A DNA stretch of 27,199 nucleotides from Rhodobacterales bacterium UBA7416 (GTDB lineage Bacteria; Pseudomonadota; Alphaproteobacteria; Rhodobacterales; Rhodobacteraceae). The stretch lies in contig DKMK01000001.1 in NCBI GenBank assembly GCA_002469545.1, positions 4,040 to 31,238 of the forward strand, in the 5' to 3' direction. Under the pieces are notes generated by a model, which did no database searches, had not been told where the DNA came from, and saw nothing but the letters and a program-made list of their open reading frames with translations. The translations under genes were made by a program, and so were the position numbers. Positions 7,836-15,347 of the stretch are shown piece by piece (positions within the stretch are counted from its first letter, which is position 1; every line of letters starts with the position of its first letter).

Positions 7836-9220
7836 CCTTCGCTTACGGCGGGGGGATTATCCAACAGCTGGGCAATCGTTTTAATCGCATCAACAAACAC
7901 CATATCGGGCAGATTGTTATTCAACGCAATGCGCACGGCATTGGGAACTGCCTCGCCTTGGATTGAAAACTCGTCCGCGGGTCGCACAGAAATTCCCGCG
8001 CGCTCGCACGCCGTTGAAAATGCAGACGCACGCCAACCTTGGGGCAACTTCAGCCAAACAAACGGAATGTCTTTGCGATATGAAATGTCCCACTGACCCA
8101 ACAGATTGACGGTATCGCGAACCAATTCGCTCACAGCGACCTGCACGCGGTCGCGGATATCAAATGCGGCACCTGATTTCATTAATTCATAAGCAATGTC
8201 AGAGACCGCACGGGACACACCAAAACAGCTGATCCGCATCGCACGACGCGGCGCTTTCATCTGGTCTTTTGGACAAACCAACCAACCAAACCTCAGGCCC
8301 GCAGAAATGTTTTTGGTAACAGAACTGATATACCATGTACGTTCTGGGCAAATGCTTAAAAAGCCAGTGTGCGTCGCGGGGCCGATGCCCCAACAATCGT
8401 CTTCAACCAGCTGTAAATCGTATTTACGTGCAATCTCTGCAATGGCAATGCGGCGTTCCAAGGACATCATACCCAACGTCGGGTTTAATACATTCGCGCA
8501 AACAAAAATTAATTCGATGCCACCGCGTTTGCATACCTTTTCCAAGGCGTCCGGTATCATTCCTTCGTCATCCATTTCGATGCTATTGAGAACCCCGCCT
8601 TGGGCTTGGACAGCGTAACGGATGCCGGGATAGGCCAGCGCATCAATCGCAACACCTCCGCCTTGGTTTTTCAGAATCGACTGCAATGCCAAACTGATCG
8701 AGCTTTGTCCACCATGGGTCATAATGATGTTTTTTGGATCCACATCCAGCATCGCATTTTCCATCCATTTCGACAAAAACGGATAGATGGGATGGCGCCC
8801 TTCGTAGCCTGGATAATACATATATTTATGTGCCATTGTACGGCCAACCTCGGTCATCGCCTCTGCGATTTCCTTTGCTTGGCCAACATCTGTGGTGTTT
8901 GAACTGCGCAGGTTGATAAATTCGTCTTCTACGATCGGGCGTAGCACAGGCGCTGAATCTGGTATTTTTGCTGTCGTCGTTGCTACAAACGTTCCACGAC
9001 CAACGGTTGCTTCCAGCATGCCTGCCGCTGTCGCATCTTGGTACGCACGCGCAACTGTACCAGGCGTCATTTTCAATTCCCACGCCAGATCACGTACTGG
9101 TGGCAGTTTATCTCCTGCTTTTAACTCGCCCAGTGCAATCTTGCTTTGCAGCATATCGATCACAGCTTTGTACTTGGGGCCTTGAAATGTAGTGCCCTTC
9201 AGTGTGAAAATTGTACCCAT
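7832..9220 (-). CDS. MocR-type GntR regulator with aminotransferase domain
   Basis: A 462-residue fusion of an N-terminal GntR winged helix (about residues 13-80, with KLPPVRDLAWEL and TPGTVARAYQDATAAGMLEATVGRGTFV) and a fold-type I aminotransferase domain. PLP-site residues are visible: YPG at 136-138, NPT at 246-248, the acidic pair in LVEDDCWG (274-275), and Lys303 in SSVTKNISAGLRFGWLV, expected to form the Schiff base. MocR regulators such as GabR, PdxR and TauR sense PLP adducts and typically control a divergent gene plus themselves. The start has an AAGGA ribosome binding site. A cluster of TTGTAT/ATACAA elements covers its start and the gap to the divergent DUF1127 gene, the likely target region. 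No PLP-synthesis, GABA or taurine genes are adjacent, so the ligand is unknown. Confidence 0.92.
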   Translation of the reverse strand: MGTIFTLKGTTFQGPKYKAVIDMLQSKIALGELKAGDKLPPVRDLAWELKMTPGTVARAYQDATAAGMLEATVGRGTFVATTTAKIPDSAPVLRPIVEDEFINLRSSNTTDVGQAKEIAEAMTEVGRTMAHKYMYYPGYEGRHPIYPFLSKWMENAMLDVDPKNIIMTHGGQSSISLALQSILKNQGGGVAIDALAYPGIRYAVQAQGGVLNSIEMDDEGMIPDALEKVCKRGGIELIFVCANVLNPTLGMMSLERRIAIAEIARKYDLQLVEDDCWGIGPATHTGFLSICPERTWYISSVTKNISAGLRFGWLVCPKDQMKAPRRAMRISCFGVSRAVSDIAYELMKSGAAFDIRDRVQVAVSELVRDTVNLLGQWDISYRKDIPFVWLKLPQGWRASAFSTACERAGISVRPADEFSIQGEAVPNAVRIALNNNLPDMVFVDAIKTIAQLLDNPPAVSEG

Positions 9221-9300
9221 TACAATGTTTTCCTTTCAATACAATCCGAATCTTTGTATCACAATTGTATCAATACAACATAAATTGTACCAACACAATA
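9209..9300. promoter_or_regulatory. Cluster of TTGTAT/ATACAA elements (putative MocR operator)
   Basis: The MocR start region and the gap to the DUF1127 gene hold many copies of one AT-rich element. AATTGTACC occurs at 9209-9217 and again at 9283-9291, and AATTGTATC at 9263-9271. TTGTAT occurs at 9254-9259 and 9265-9270, 11 bp or one helical turn apart. ATACAA occurs at 9239-9244 and 9273-9278. TTGTAT-CA-ATACAA (9265-9278) is a perfect inverted repeat. Related MocR proteins bind repeated short elements in a divergent intergenic region, so autoregulation and control of the DUF1127 gene are likely. This is inference from position and repetition. Confidence 0.6.
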
Positions 9301-9314
9301 TGAAAGTTAGGAAA

Positions 9315-9547
9315 ATGTCAGAACAAATCATAACAACCCGTGAAATCCCCTGCACCTTGCCGATCGAGCGCAACTGCCTGTTGCATCTACGCTGGCGTTA
9401 CAGTTTGCGAATGTGGTCGTGCGATGGTCTGATCGGTCCAAACAACGCAAAGCATTGAGAAAATTATCAAATCAGCATTTGGATGACATCGGCCTGTCTC
9501 GCACACAGGCCACTGCCGAAGCGGACAAGCGTTTCTGGCTGCAGTAA
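9315..9547 (+). pseudogene. DUF1127 (YjiS-like) small protein gene with a one-base frameshift
   Basis: A small gene broken by a frameshift. The ATG at 9315 follows AGGAAA and reads MSEQIITTREIP, then drifts and stops at 9456. The frame offset by +2 carries a clear DUF1127 C-terminus: RWSDRSKQRKALRKLS, then QHLDDIGLSRTQ and the arginine/tryptophan end KRFWLQ, stopping at 9547. From the tryptophan on, the spacing to ALRKLS matches E. coli YjiS. This second frame has no ATG and is closed by a TGA at 9341-9343. One extra base in the CCCC run at 9347-9350 would join the two halves into a 77-residue protein of ordinary DUF1127 length. It may be a true mutation, a phase-variable tract or a sequencing error. 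DUF1127 proteins are small basic proteins, some RNA-binding. A terminator follows it. Confidence 0.75.
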
Positions 9548-9576
9548 TCCAGACACAGGTCTCATCCCCTGTGGTT

Positions 9577-9613
9577 ACGCCGCCAAGCATTCCATGTTTG
9601 GCGGCGTGTTTTT
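9577..9613 (+). terminator. Intrinsic terminator after the DUF1127 gene
   Basis: A perfect 10-bp stem, ACGCCGCCAA (9577-9586) with TTGGCGGCGT (9598-9607), an 11-base loop and then G plus TTTTT (9609-9613). The T-run is on the plus strand only, so it ends the DUF1127 transcript. Its tail overlaps the stop codon of mutT on the other strand. Confidence 0.88.
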
Positions 9614-10010
9614 ACAAAAGATCGCGCAACATCGCGATTAACGGTATATCCGCCGGTGGCATTGGGTAATCACGCATTTTCTTTGGTGCAACCCAAGCCA
9701 GCTTTTGCCCTTCTTGCGGGGCAGCAATACCATCCCATTTGCGACACGCAAAAACCGGCATCAGCAAATGAAAGTCATCGTAACTATGGCTGGCAAACGT
9801 CAGTGGTGCCAAACAACTGGCCCATGTATCAATGCCCAATTCTTCTTTTAATTCACGCACCAAAGCCGCTTCGGGTGTTTCACCTGCTTCGACTTTGCCG
9901 CCTGGAAATTCCCACAAACCGGCCATTGATTTGCCTTCGGGGCGTTGCGCCAACAACACACGCCCATCGACATCGATCAACGCGACGGCAGAAACCAGCA
10001 ATGTCTTCAT
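9612..10010 (-). CDS. mutT: Nudix hydrolase, MutT-like 8-oxo-dGTP diphosphatase
   Basis: A 132-residue Nudix protein. The full Nudix box is visible as GGKVEAGETPEAALVRELKEELGI at about residues 38-61 (GX5EX7REUXEEXGU). It is preceded by LLAQRPEGKSMAGLWEFPGG, the classic MutT arrangement that recognises 8-oxo-dGTP. The length and the C-terminal W-containing segment also match MutT, which removes oxidised dGTP from the nucleotide pool to prevent A:T to C:G mutations. The start codon overlaps the argJ stop in ATGA, so translation is probably coupled to argJ. A GGGGA ribosome binding site lies within the argJ end. Confidence 0.92.
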   Translation of the reverse strand: MKTLLVSAVALIDVDGRVLLAQRPEGKSMAGLWEFPGGKVEAGETPEAALVRELKEELGIDTWASCLAPLTFASHSYDDFHLLMPVFACRKWDGIAAPQEGQKLAWVAPKKMRDYPMPPADIPLIAMLRDLL

Positions 10011-11314
10011 GAACGGTAATCCCCGTTGATCACGATATACTGGTGTGTCAAATCACAGGTCCAAACAGTGGCCCTGCCATCCCCAACGCCCAGATCACAC
10101 GTGATTTGTAGGTCAGAATTTTTCATATATGCAACACCAGCGTCTTCGGTATAGCTGGGCGAAACCCAACCATTTTCAGCCACCAAAATATCGCCAAACC
10201 AGATAGATAGCTTATCGCGATCCGCAGGTTCGCCAGATTTACCGACACCCATAACAACCCGACCCCAATTGGGATCTTCGCCAGCAACTGCCGTTTTCAC
10301 CAATGGTGAATTCGCGATTGCTAGCCCAACGGTTTTGGCGCTAGCATCGCTGGCCGCTCCGCGCACAACAATTTCTAAGAACTTAGTCGCGCCTTCACCA
10401 TCACGTACAACTTGTTGCGATAGATCCGTCATAACCACGTTCAAAGCGGCTGCAAACTGAGCAGCTTCTGCGCTGCCAATGTCCGTGATCCGCGGCGCAT
10501 CAGATTGCCCTGTTGCGACCAGCATTAAACTATCGGATGTCGATGTATCACTGTCCACTGTTATGGAATTAAACGTGGTTTCATTCAAATCAGAAAGGAT
10601 CGCCTGCAACACCGCTTGGTCCACCGATGCGTCCGTTGCGATATAAACAAGCATTGTCGCCATATCTGGGGCAATCATTCCGGACCCTTTGGCAAACCCA
10701 ACGATTTCAATATCTTGGCCGCCAATACGAATGTCATTTTTCGCACCTTTTGGAAACGTATCGGTCGTCATAATCGCCCGTGCGGCACCCTCAGCGCCAT
10801 ATTCCGACAGTTTCGCATGCAAATCGGCGACTTTTGCAATGATACGCTCATGGGGCAACCGTTCGCCAATGACACCTGTAGACGCCGTAAACACACGGCC
10901 CACTGGTACATTTGTGACATCGGAAACCGCGTCACAAATCGCGCGAACGGATTCATCACCTTGTCGGCCCGTGAACGCATTCGAATTTCCCGAATTCACC
11001 AATACCGCAACCGGTGCGTCACTGGCGCCCAATGCCAGTTTTTTCTGACAATCCAGCACATTCGCCGAACGTGTCGCCGAGCGCGTGAACACGCCTGCGA
11101 TTGATGTTCCAGCCACGCACTCCATCAACATTACGTCATCACGTCCCGCATATTTCACAGCCGCGCCACAGGATGAAAAACGCACCCCCTTCACAACTGG
11201 CAAATCTGGAAATCCATCAACAGGTGCTAACGGCGAAATGCTTGGTGCAGAATACTGCGCCTTCAATTTAGCCAGTTCAGCCTCTAGTGCGGCAATTTTT
11301 TGTTCAGCGTTCAT
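10007..11314 (-). CDS. argJ: Bifunctional ornithine acetyltransferase/N-acetylglutamate synthase
   Basis: A 435-residue ArgJ, which recycles the acetyl group from N-acetylornithine to glutamate in the arginine pathway. It self-cleaves into two chains at the conserved site seen here as KGSGMIAPDMA|TML, with nucleophile Thr220. Other family blocks are VNSGNSNAFTG, STGVIGE, MTTDTFPK and NPNWGR-like DPNWGRVVMG, with the terminal YIVINGDYRS. The ArgJ core begins at about residue 27 (SPLAP). The first 22 residues form an extra, highly charged helix with Ile7, Leu10, Leu14 and Leu17 in heptad spacing. The ATG at 11314 has a good AGGA ribosome binding site and no later methionine could start a full enzyme, so the extension appears to be translated. 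Confidence 0.95.
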   Translation of the reverse strand: MNAEQKIAALEAELAKLKAQYSAPSISPLAPVDGFPDLPVVKGVRFSSCGAAVKYAGRDDVMLMECVAGTSIAGVFTRSATRSANVLDCQKKLALGASDAPVAVLVNSGNSNAFTGRQGDESVRAICDAVSDVTNVPVGRVFTASTGVIGERLPHERIIAKVADLHAKLSEYGAEGAARAIMTTDTFPKGAKNDIRIGGQDIEIVGFAKGSGMIAPDMATMLVYIATDASVDQAVLQAILSDLNETTFNSITVDSDTSTSDSLMLVATGQSDAPRITDIGSAEAAQFAAALNVVMTDLSQQVVRDGEGATKFLEIVVRGAASDASAKTVGLAIANSPLVKTAVAGEDPNWGRVVMGVGKSGEPADRDKLSIWFGDILVAENGWVSPSYTEDAGVAYMKNSDLQITCDLGVGDGRATVWTCDLTHQYIVINGDYRS

Positions 11315-11322
11315 AATGCGTC

Positions 11323-12159
11323 CTAATCTAGCAAGCTGGCGTCGCGGATAGCAGTCAAATCAAATGTAGGCGCAACCATTTCAATTTTGGCAGCTGCTTC
11401 CAAACGCGCGATTTCTGCATCAATGGCTTTGGTCCCAACTTGCTCAGACAACTCTTCGCGTTGACTATCCAACGTAGGATAATCACGCTGATCGTTCAAA
11501 ATAATTACATGATACCCAAACTGGGTTTTAACGGGCCCAACAAATTCACCGATTTTCATATCAGCAACAGCTTTGTCAAATTCTGGCACCATTGCGCCAC
11601 GACCGAACCAACCCAAATCACCACCAGATGGGCCCGATGGACCGGTTGATTTTTCCTTTGCCAATGTGGCAAAATCTGCGCCACCCTCAAGCATTTTCAT
11701 AATTTCGTGCGCCGTTTCTTCGGCTTTCACCAAAATATGCGATGCTTGGTATTCTGGTGTTGGTTCGCTTGATGCGATTTGGCCGTCATATAGCGCTTGA
11801 ATAGCTTCATCTGTTATTGCCGTCTGTGTAATTAGATCAAGCGCCTCGCCGGACGCGCGCGCCCGACGCTCGTTTTCCAATGCAATTTGCATACTCTTCT
11901 CGTTCACTTTGAAACTTTGCTCTAACAACGTTTGCTGAACCAGTTGGTCCAGAATTCCTTCAAACAACTGATCGGCAGGCATCTGGTTGTATTGCGCTGG
12001 CAAATTAGATGCGATGGATACGAGGTGGCCCAATGTGATGGTTGTACCATTAACGGTTGCTAAAACTGTGTCTGCGCTGGCCGCGTCTTGGGACAAGCTT
12101 GGCGTCGCCAGTGTAATTGCAATCGCAGAAACCATCGAAACCCGTTTGATAAAACTCAT
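11323..12159 (-). CDS. Periplasmic parvulin-type peptidylprolyl isomerase
   Basis: A 278-residue exported foldase. Residues 1-23 form a signal peptide (KR, hydrophobic core, then ATPSLSQDA). A SurA/PrsA-like N-terminal helical region follows, then a rotamase domain at about residues 135-225. That domain includes ASHILVKAEE, FATLAKEKSTGPSG, GGDLGWFGRGAMVPEFDKAV and a closing FGYHVIILND. It likely helps outer-membrane or periplasmic proteins fold after Sec export, which fits its position directly divergent from secA. The start has a GGAG ribosome binding site 7 bases upstream. ArgJ follows after 8 bp, so an export chaperone, argJ and mutT share one operon. The name surA is not assigned because only one parvulin domain is present. 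Confidence 0.92.
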   Translation of the reverse strand: MSFIKRVSMVSAIAITLATPSLSQDAASADTVLATVNGTTITLGHLVSIASNLPAQYNQMPADQLFEGILDQLVQQTLLEQSFKVNEKSMQIALENERRARASGEALDLITQTAITDEAIQALYDGQIASSEPTPEYQASHILVKAEETAHEIMKMLEGGADFATLAKEKSTGPSGPSGGDLGWFGRGAMVPEFDKAVADMKIGEFVGPVKTQFGYHVIILNDQRDYPTLDSQREELSEQVGTKAIDAEIARLEAAAKIEMVAPTFDLTAIRDASLLD

Positions 12160-12409
12160 TTATTCTCTCCAAGTACACACATAATTTTGTGCTTATATTA
12201 CCGAATTGTGATGCCCCATTTTTATGGCGGCGTTGACAGTGCTGAAACACCTGATTACATGCTTTTGCTAGCGTTTTAGTAAGAGGTTCGTTCCATCTCT
12301 GCCTTATTAAGCGGCTTTGCCCAAACGGACAAGGTAAATGGAAACAAATCATATCACACGCGCGTCAGATTTGCCCGCCTTTGGCAGGCCCATGTAAGGA
12401 ATAATATCA
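12160..12409. promoter_or_regulatory. Divergent intergenic region: secA promoter and leader hairpin
   Basis: A 250-bp region between the parvulin gene and secA. On the plus strand TTGACA (12233-12238) is followed after 17 bases by TACATG (12256-12261), a plausible sigma-70 promoter for secA with a weak -10. A short hairpin, GCCCGCC (12373-12379) with GGCAGGC (12383-12389) and one C-A mismatch, lies just before the secA ribosome binding site AAGGA (12396-12400). On the minus strand TAATAT (12195-12200) could be a -10 for the parvulin gene. I see no open reading frame that looks real here. Confidence 0.4.
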
Positions 12410-15256
12410 ATGCTCGGTTTAACCTCAGCAGCACGTAAAATCTTCGGTACTGCGAATGATCGTAAGATCAAAGCAGCCCTACCAATGGTGGCCAGCATCA
12501 ACGCACTTGAAACTGACTTTCAAGCTTTGAGCGATGAACAAATTCAAGGCAAAACAGAAGAATTCAAAACGCGGCTGAAAAACGGTGAGACGTTGGATCA
12601 GCTTTTGCCAGAAGCATTCGCAAACGCCCGCGAAGCCGCAAATCGCGCATTGGGTCTTCGCGCCTATGACACTCAGCTTATGGGTGGTATCTTTTTGCAC
12701 GAAGGCAATATCGCAGAGATGAAAACTGGTGAAGGTAAAACGCTTGTGGGTGTTTTTCCCGTATACCTAAACGCTCTGACGGGTCGTGGCGTTCATGTTG
12801 TGACTGTAAACGATTATCTGGCCGCACGTGACGCGGAATGGATGGGCAAAGTTTACGAATTCTTGGGCATGACAGTTGGTGTGGTTGTTCCCGATTTGGA
12901 ACAAGACGCAAAATTAGCCGCCTATGCCGCAGACATCACATATGCCACCAACAACGAATTGGGCTTTGATTATCTGCGTGACAACATGAAATCTGATTTG
13001 TCCGAAATGGCACAGCGCGATCACTACTTTGCAATTGTAGATGAAGTGGACAGCATCCTAATCGACGAAGCAAGAACACCCCTCATTATTTCTGGCCCTG
13101 CTGAAGATCGCACAGACTTGTACGTAGCAATCGATGCCCTTGTTCCGGAGCTTAAAGCAGACGAACATTACGAACTGGACGAAAAATCTCGGGCAACATC
13201 GCTGACAGACCTGGGCAACGAATTCGTTGAAAAGCGCCTGCGTGAAATGGAAATGATGCCTGATGATCAATCACTGTACGATCCAGAAAGCACATCATTG
13301 GTTCACCACATTAACCAGGGTCTACGTGCGCATGCGCTGTTTAAACGCGACAAAGACTATATTGTACGTGACGACCAAGTCGTTCTGATCGACGAATTCA
13401 CAGGTCGCATGATGTCAGGTCGTCGCCTGTCGGACGGTCTTCACCAAGCAATCGAAGCCAAGGAAGGCGTTTCAATTCAGCCTGAAAACGTCACACTGGC
13501 ATCCGTAACCTTTCAAAACTATTTCCGCCTGTACGACAAGTTGGCGGGCATGACCGGTACCGCCCAAACAGAAGCCGAAGAGTTTCTTGAAATTTATAAC
13601 CTTGGCGTCATCGAAGTTCCAACAAATAAACCAATTATCCGGCTTGATGAACATGACGCGATTTATCGCACGGCACGTGAAAAATACACGGCCATCGTCG
13701 AAGAAATCGGTAAAGCACACTCAAAAGGTCAGCCAATGCTGGTCGGAACAACGTCGATTGAAAAATCCGAATACCTATCCGATTTACTGAACGACAAACC
13801 CTTGTTGGAAAAGATTTCACAAAGTCTACGCGCCCGCGCCGAAGGCATGAAAAAAGAGGAAAATAAAACCCTCTTTAATGGCCACGCAGATGCGCTGGCT
13901 GCACTGGCAAAAACGGGCATTCCCCACAAAGTTCTAAACGCACGCTTTCACGAACAAGAAGCATCAATTGTTGCAGACGCTGGTGTTCCTGGGGCGGTAA
14001 CAATTGCGACAAACATGGCGGGGCGGGGCACTGACATCCAACTGGGTGGTAATGTTGATATGCGTGTCGCCGAAGAATTGGAAAAAGCAGGGAATAAAGC
14101 AGATCCCGTTGCAATTCGCGCAAACGTAATTGCCGAAATCGCTACAGCAAAACAAGCCGCACTGGATGCAGGTGGCTTATTCGTATTGGCAACCGAACGT
14201 CACGAAAGCCGTCGCATCGATAACCAATTACGCGGTCGTTCTGGACGTCAAGGTGACCCAGGTCGCTCATCGTTCTTCCTATCTCTTGAAGACGACCTTA
14301 TGCGTATTTTCGGTTCTCAAAAACTGGATGCCGTACTTGGCAAACTCGGCATGGAAGAAGGCGAAGCAATCATTCATCCATGGGTAAACAAATCCCTTGA
14401 ACGCGCCCAAGCCAAGGTCGAAGGCCAAAACTTTGACATTCGCAAACAGTTGCTGAAATTTGACGATGTCATGAATGATCAGCGCAAGGCCATTTTTGAA
14501 CAACGCCTAGAGGTAATGAAGTCCGAAGACTTGTCAGACACAGTCAAAGACATGCGCGACGAGGTTATCGAAGATTTAGTTGATACCTATATTCCGCCGA
14601 AATCTTATCCCGATCAATGGGATGCTGCAGGCCTTCAAACCGCGGCAGTTGAATCATTAGGCCTTGAATTGCCCATCGCTGATTGGGTCGCAGAAGAGGG
14701 CATCGATGACGAAGATATCATCGAGCGTCTTCGTGCCGCTGGCGACACAGACATGACCGCCAAAATCGAGGGCATCGGCGCAGAAAATATGCGCAACGCG
14801 GAAAAACAAATGCTGCTTGGTACAATCGATCGCAAATGGCGTGAACATTTGATCACATTGGAACATTTACGTTCTGTTGTTGGCTTTCGTGGATATGCAC
14901 AACGTGATCCGTTGAACGAATACAAAACAGAATCCTTCGAACTCTTCGAAAGTATGCTGGAAGGTTTGCGTACTGATATTACGTCGCAAATGGCGCGTAT
15001 CGTTCCGCAAACTCCCGAACAACAAATGGCAGCCCTGCAGCAACAAATTCAGGCAGCCGTCGAACAGGGCATGGATGTCGATGAAATCAAAGCACGCGTT
15101 AAAGAAGCGTATGGTTTTGACATCGAACTTCAAGCACCAGAAGCGCCTGCAATCGATCCCGAGGATCAGGCAACGTGGCCTCCACTGGGGCGCAACGACA
15201 CATGTCTGTGTGGTTCAGGTAAAAAGTTCAAACACTGCCACGGTGCAATCGAATAA
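12410..15256 (+). CDS. secA: Preprotein translocase ATPase SecA
   Basis: The motor ATPase that drives unfolded preproteins through SecYEG. The 948 residues hold the full set of domains. The Walker A motif MKTGEGKT lies at residues 104-111, with the DEVDSILIDEARTPLIISG block, the preprotein-binding region and NMAGRGTDI.LGG. ERHESRRIDNQLRGRSGRQGDPG is intact, as are the scaffold and wing helices. The C-terminal zinc/SecB-binding tail has Cys932, Cys934, Cys943 and His944. Compared with E. coli SecA there is an insertion of about 39 residues in the second nucleotide-binding domain, between SIEKSE (449-454) and VLNA (508-511). The insert is helical and charged. The AAGGA ribosome binding site is 9 bases from the ATG, and an intrinsic terminator follows the stop. 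Confidence 0.97.
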   Translation: MLGLTSAARKIFGTANDRKIKAALPMVASINALETDFQALSDEQIQGKTEEFKTRLKNGETLDQLLPEAFANAREAANRALGLRAYDTQLMGGIFLHEGNIAEMKTGEGKTLVGVFPVYLNALTGRGVHVVTVNDYLAARDAEWMGKVYEFLGMTVGVVVPDLEQDAKLAAYAADITYATNNELGFDYLRDNMKSDLSEMAQRDHYFAIVDEVDSILIDEARTPLIISGPAEDRTDLYVAIDALVPELKADEHYELDEKSRATSLTDLGNEFVEKRLREMEMMPDDQSLYDPESTSLVHHINQGLRAHALFKRDKDYIVRDDQVVLIDEFTGRMMSGRRLSDGLHQAIEAKEGVSIQPENVTLASVTFQNYFRLYDKLAGMTGTAQTEAEEFLEIYNLGVIEVPTNKPIIRLDEHDAIYRTAREKYTAIVEEIGKAHSKGQPMLVGTTSIEKSEYLSDLLNDKPLLEKISQSLRARAEGMKKEENKTLFNGHADALAALAKTGIPHKVLNARFHEQEASIVADAGVPGAVTIATNMAGRGTDIQLGGNVDMRVAEELEKAGNKADPVAIRANVIAEIATAKQAALDAGGLFVLATERHESRRIDNQLRGRSGRQGDPGRSSFFLSLEDDLMRIFGSQKLDAVLGKLGMEEGEAIIHPWVNKSLERAQAKVEGQNFDIRKQLLKFDDVMNDQRKAIFEQRLEVMKSEDLSDTVKDMRDEVIEDLVDTYIPPKSYPDQWDAAGLQTAAVESLGLELPIADWVAEEGIDDEDIIERLRAAGDTDMTAKIEGIGAENMRNAEKQMLLGTIDRKWREHLITLEHLRSVVGFRGYAQRDPLNEYKTESFELFESMLEGLRTDITSQMARIVPQTPEQQMAALQQQIQAAVEQGMDVDEIKARVKEAYGFDIELQAPEAPAIDPEDQATWPPLGRNDTCLCGSGKKFKHCHGAIE

Positions 15257-15274
15257 TCACAGATCAAAAATAAT

Positions 15275-15295
15275 GGCCCTTCGGGGCCGTTTTTA
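15275..15295 (+). terminator. Intrinsic terminator after secA
   Basis: A 5-bp stem GGCCC (15275-15279) and GGGCC (15284-15288) closed by a stable TTCG tetraloop, followed by G and a TTTTT run. It lies 19 bp after the secA stop and separates secA from the next plus-strand gene. Confidence 0.88.
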
Positions 15296-15326
15296 TTGGA
15301 TTTACTTAGATTCATAAATTAAGCCA

Positions 15327-15347
15327 CCACCCAAGGGTGGAGTTTTT
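15327..15347 (+). promoter_or_regulatory. Hairpin that includes the ribosome binding site of the PstS/OmpA gene
   Basis: CCACCC (15327-15332) can pair with GGGTGG (15335-15340); realistically this is a 5-bp stem with a CAAG loop. The right arm and the next two bases form the Shine-Dalgarno GGTGGAG, five bases before the ATG at 15348. A TTTTT run fills the space between. The same element could hide the ribosome binding site or act as a weak terminator behind secA. Confidence 0.55.

Noticed and set aside
9435..9447. Possible programmed -1 slippery site (A AAC AAC) in the DUF1127 gene
   Set aside because: It does not fit the X XXY YYZ pairing rule. The good DUF1127 frame also already matches well upstream of it (RW, then ALQFANVVV), so the shift must happen earlier.
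9192..9458. An 88-codon plus-strand frame running through the MocR start and operator
   Set aside because: Only the part from 9315 to about 9350 looks coding, as the front of the frameshifted DUF1127 gene; the rest reads through operator DNA and the MocR gene.
12373..12389. GC-rich hairpin before secA considered as a terminator
   Set aside because: It has a mismatch, no T-run after it, and lies directly before the ribosome binding site; I keep it only as part of the leader description.
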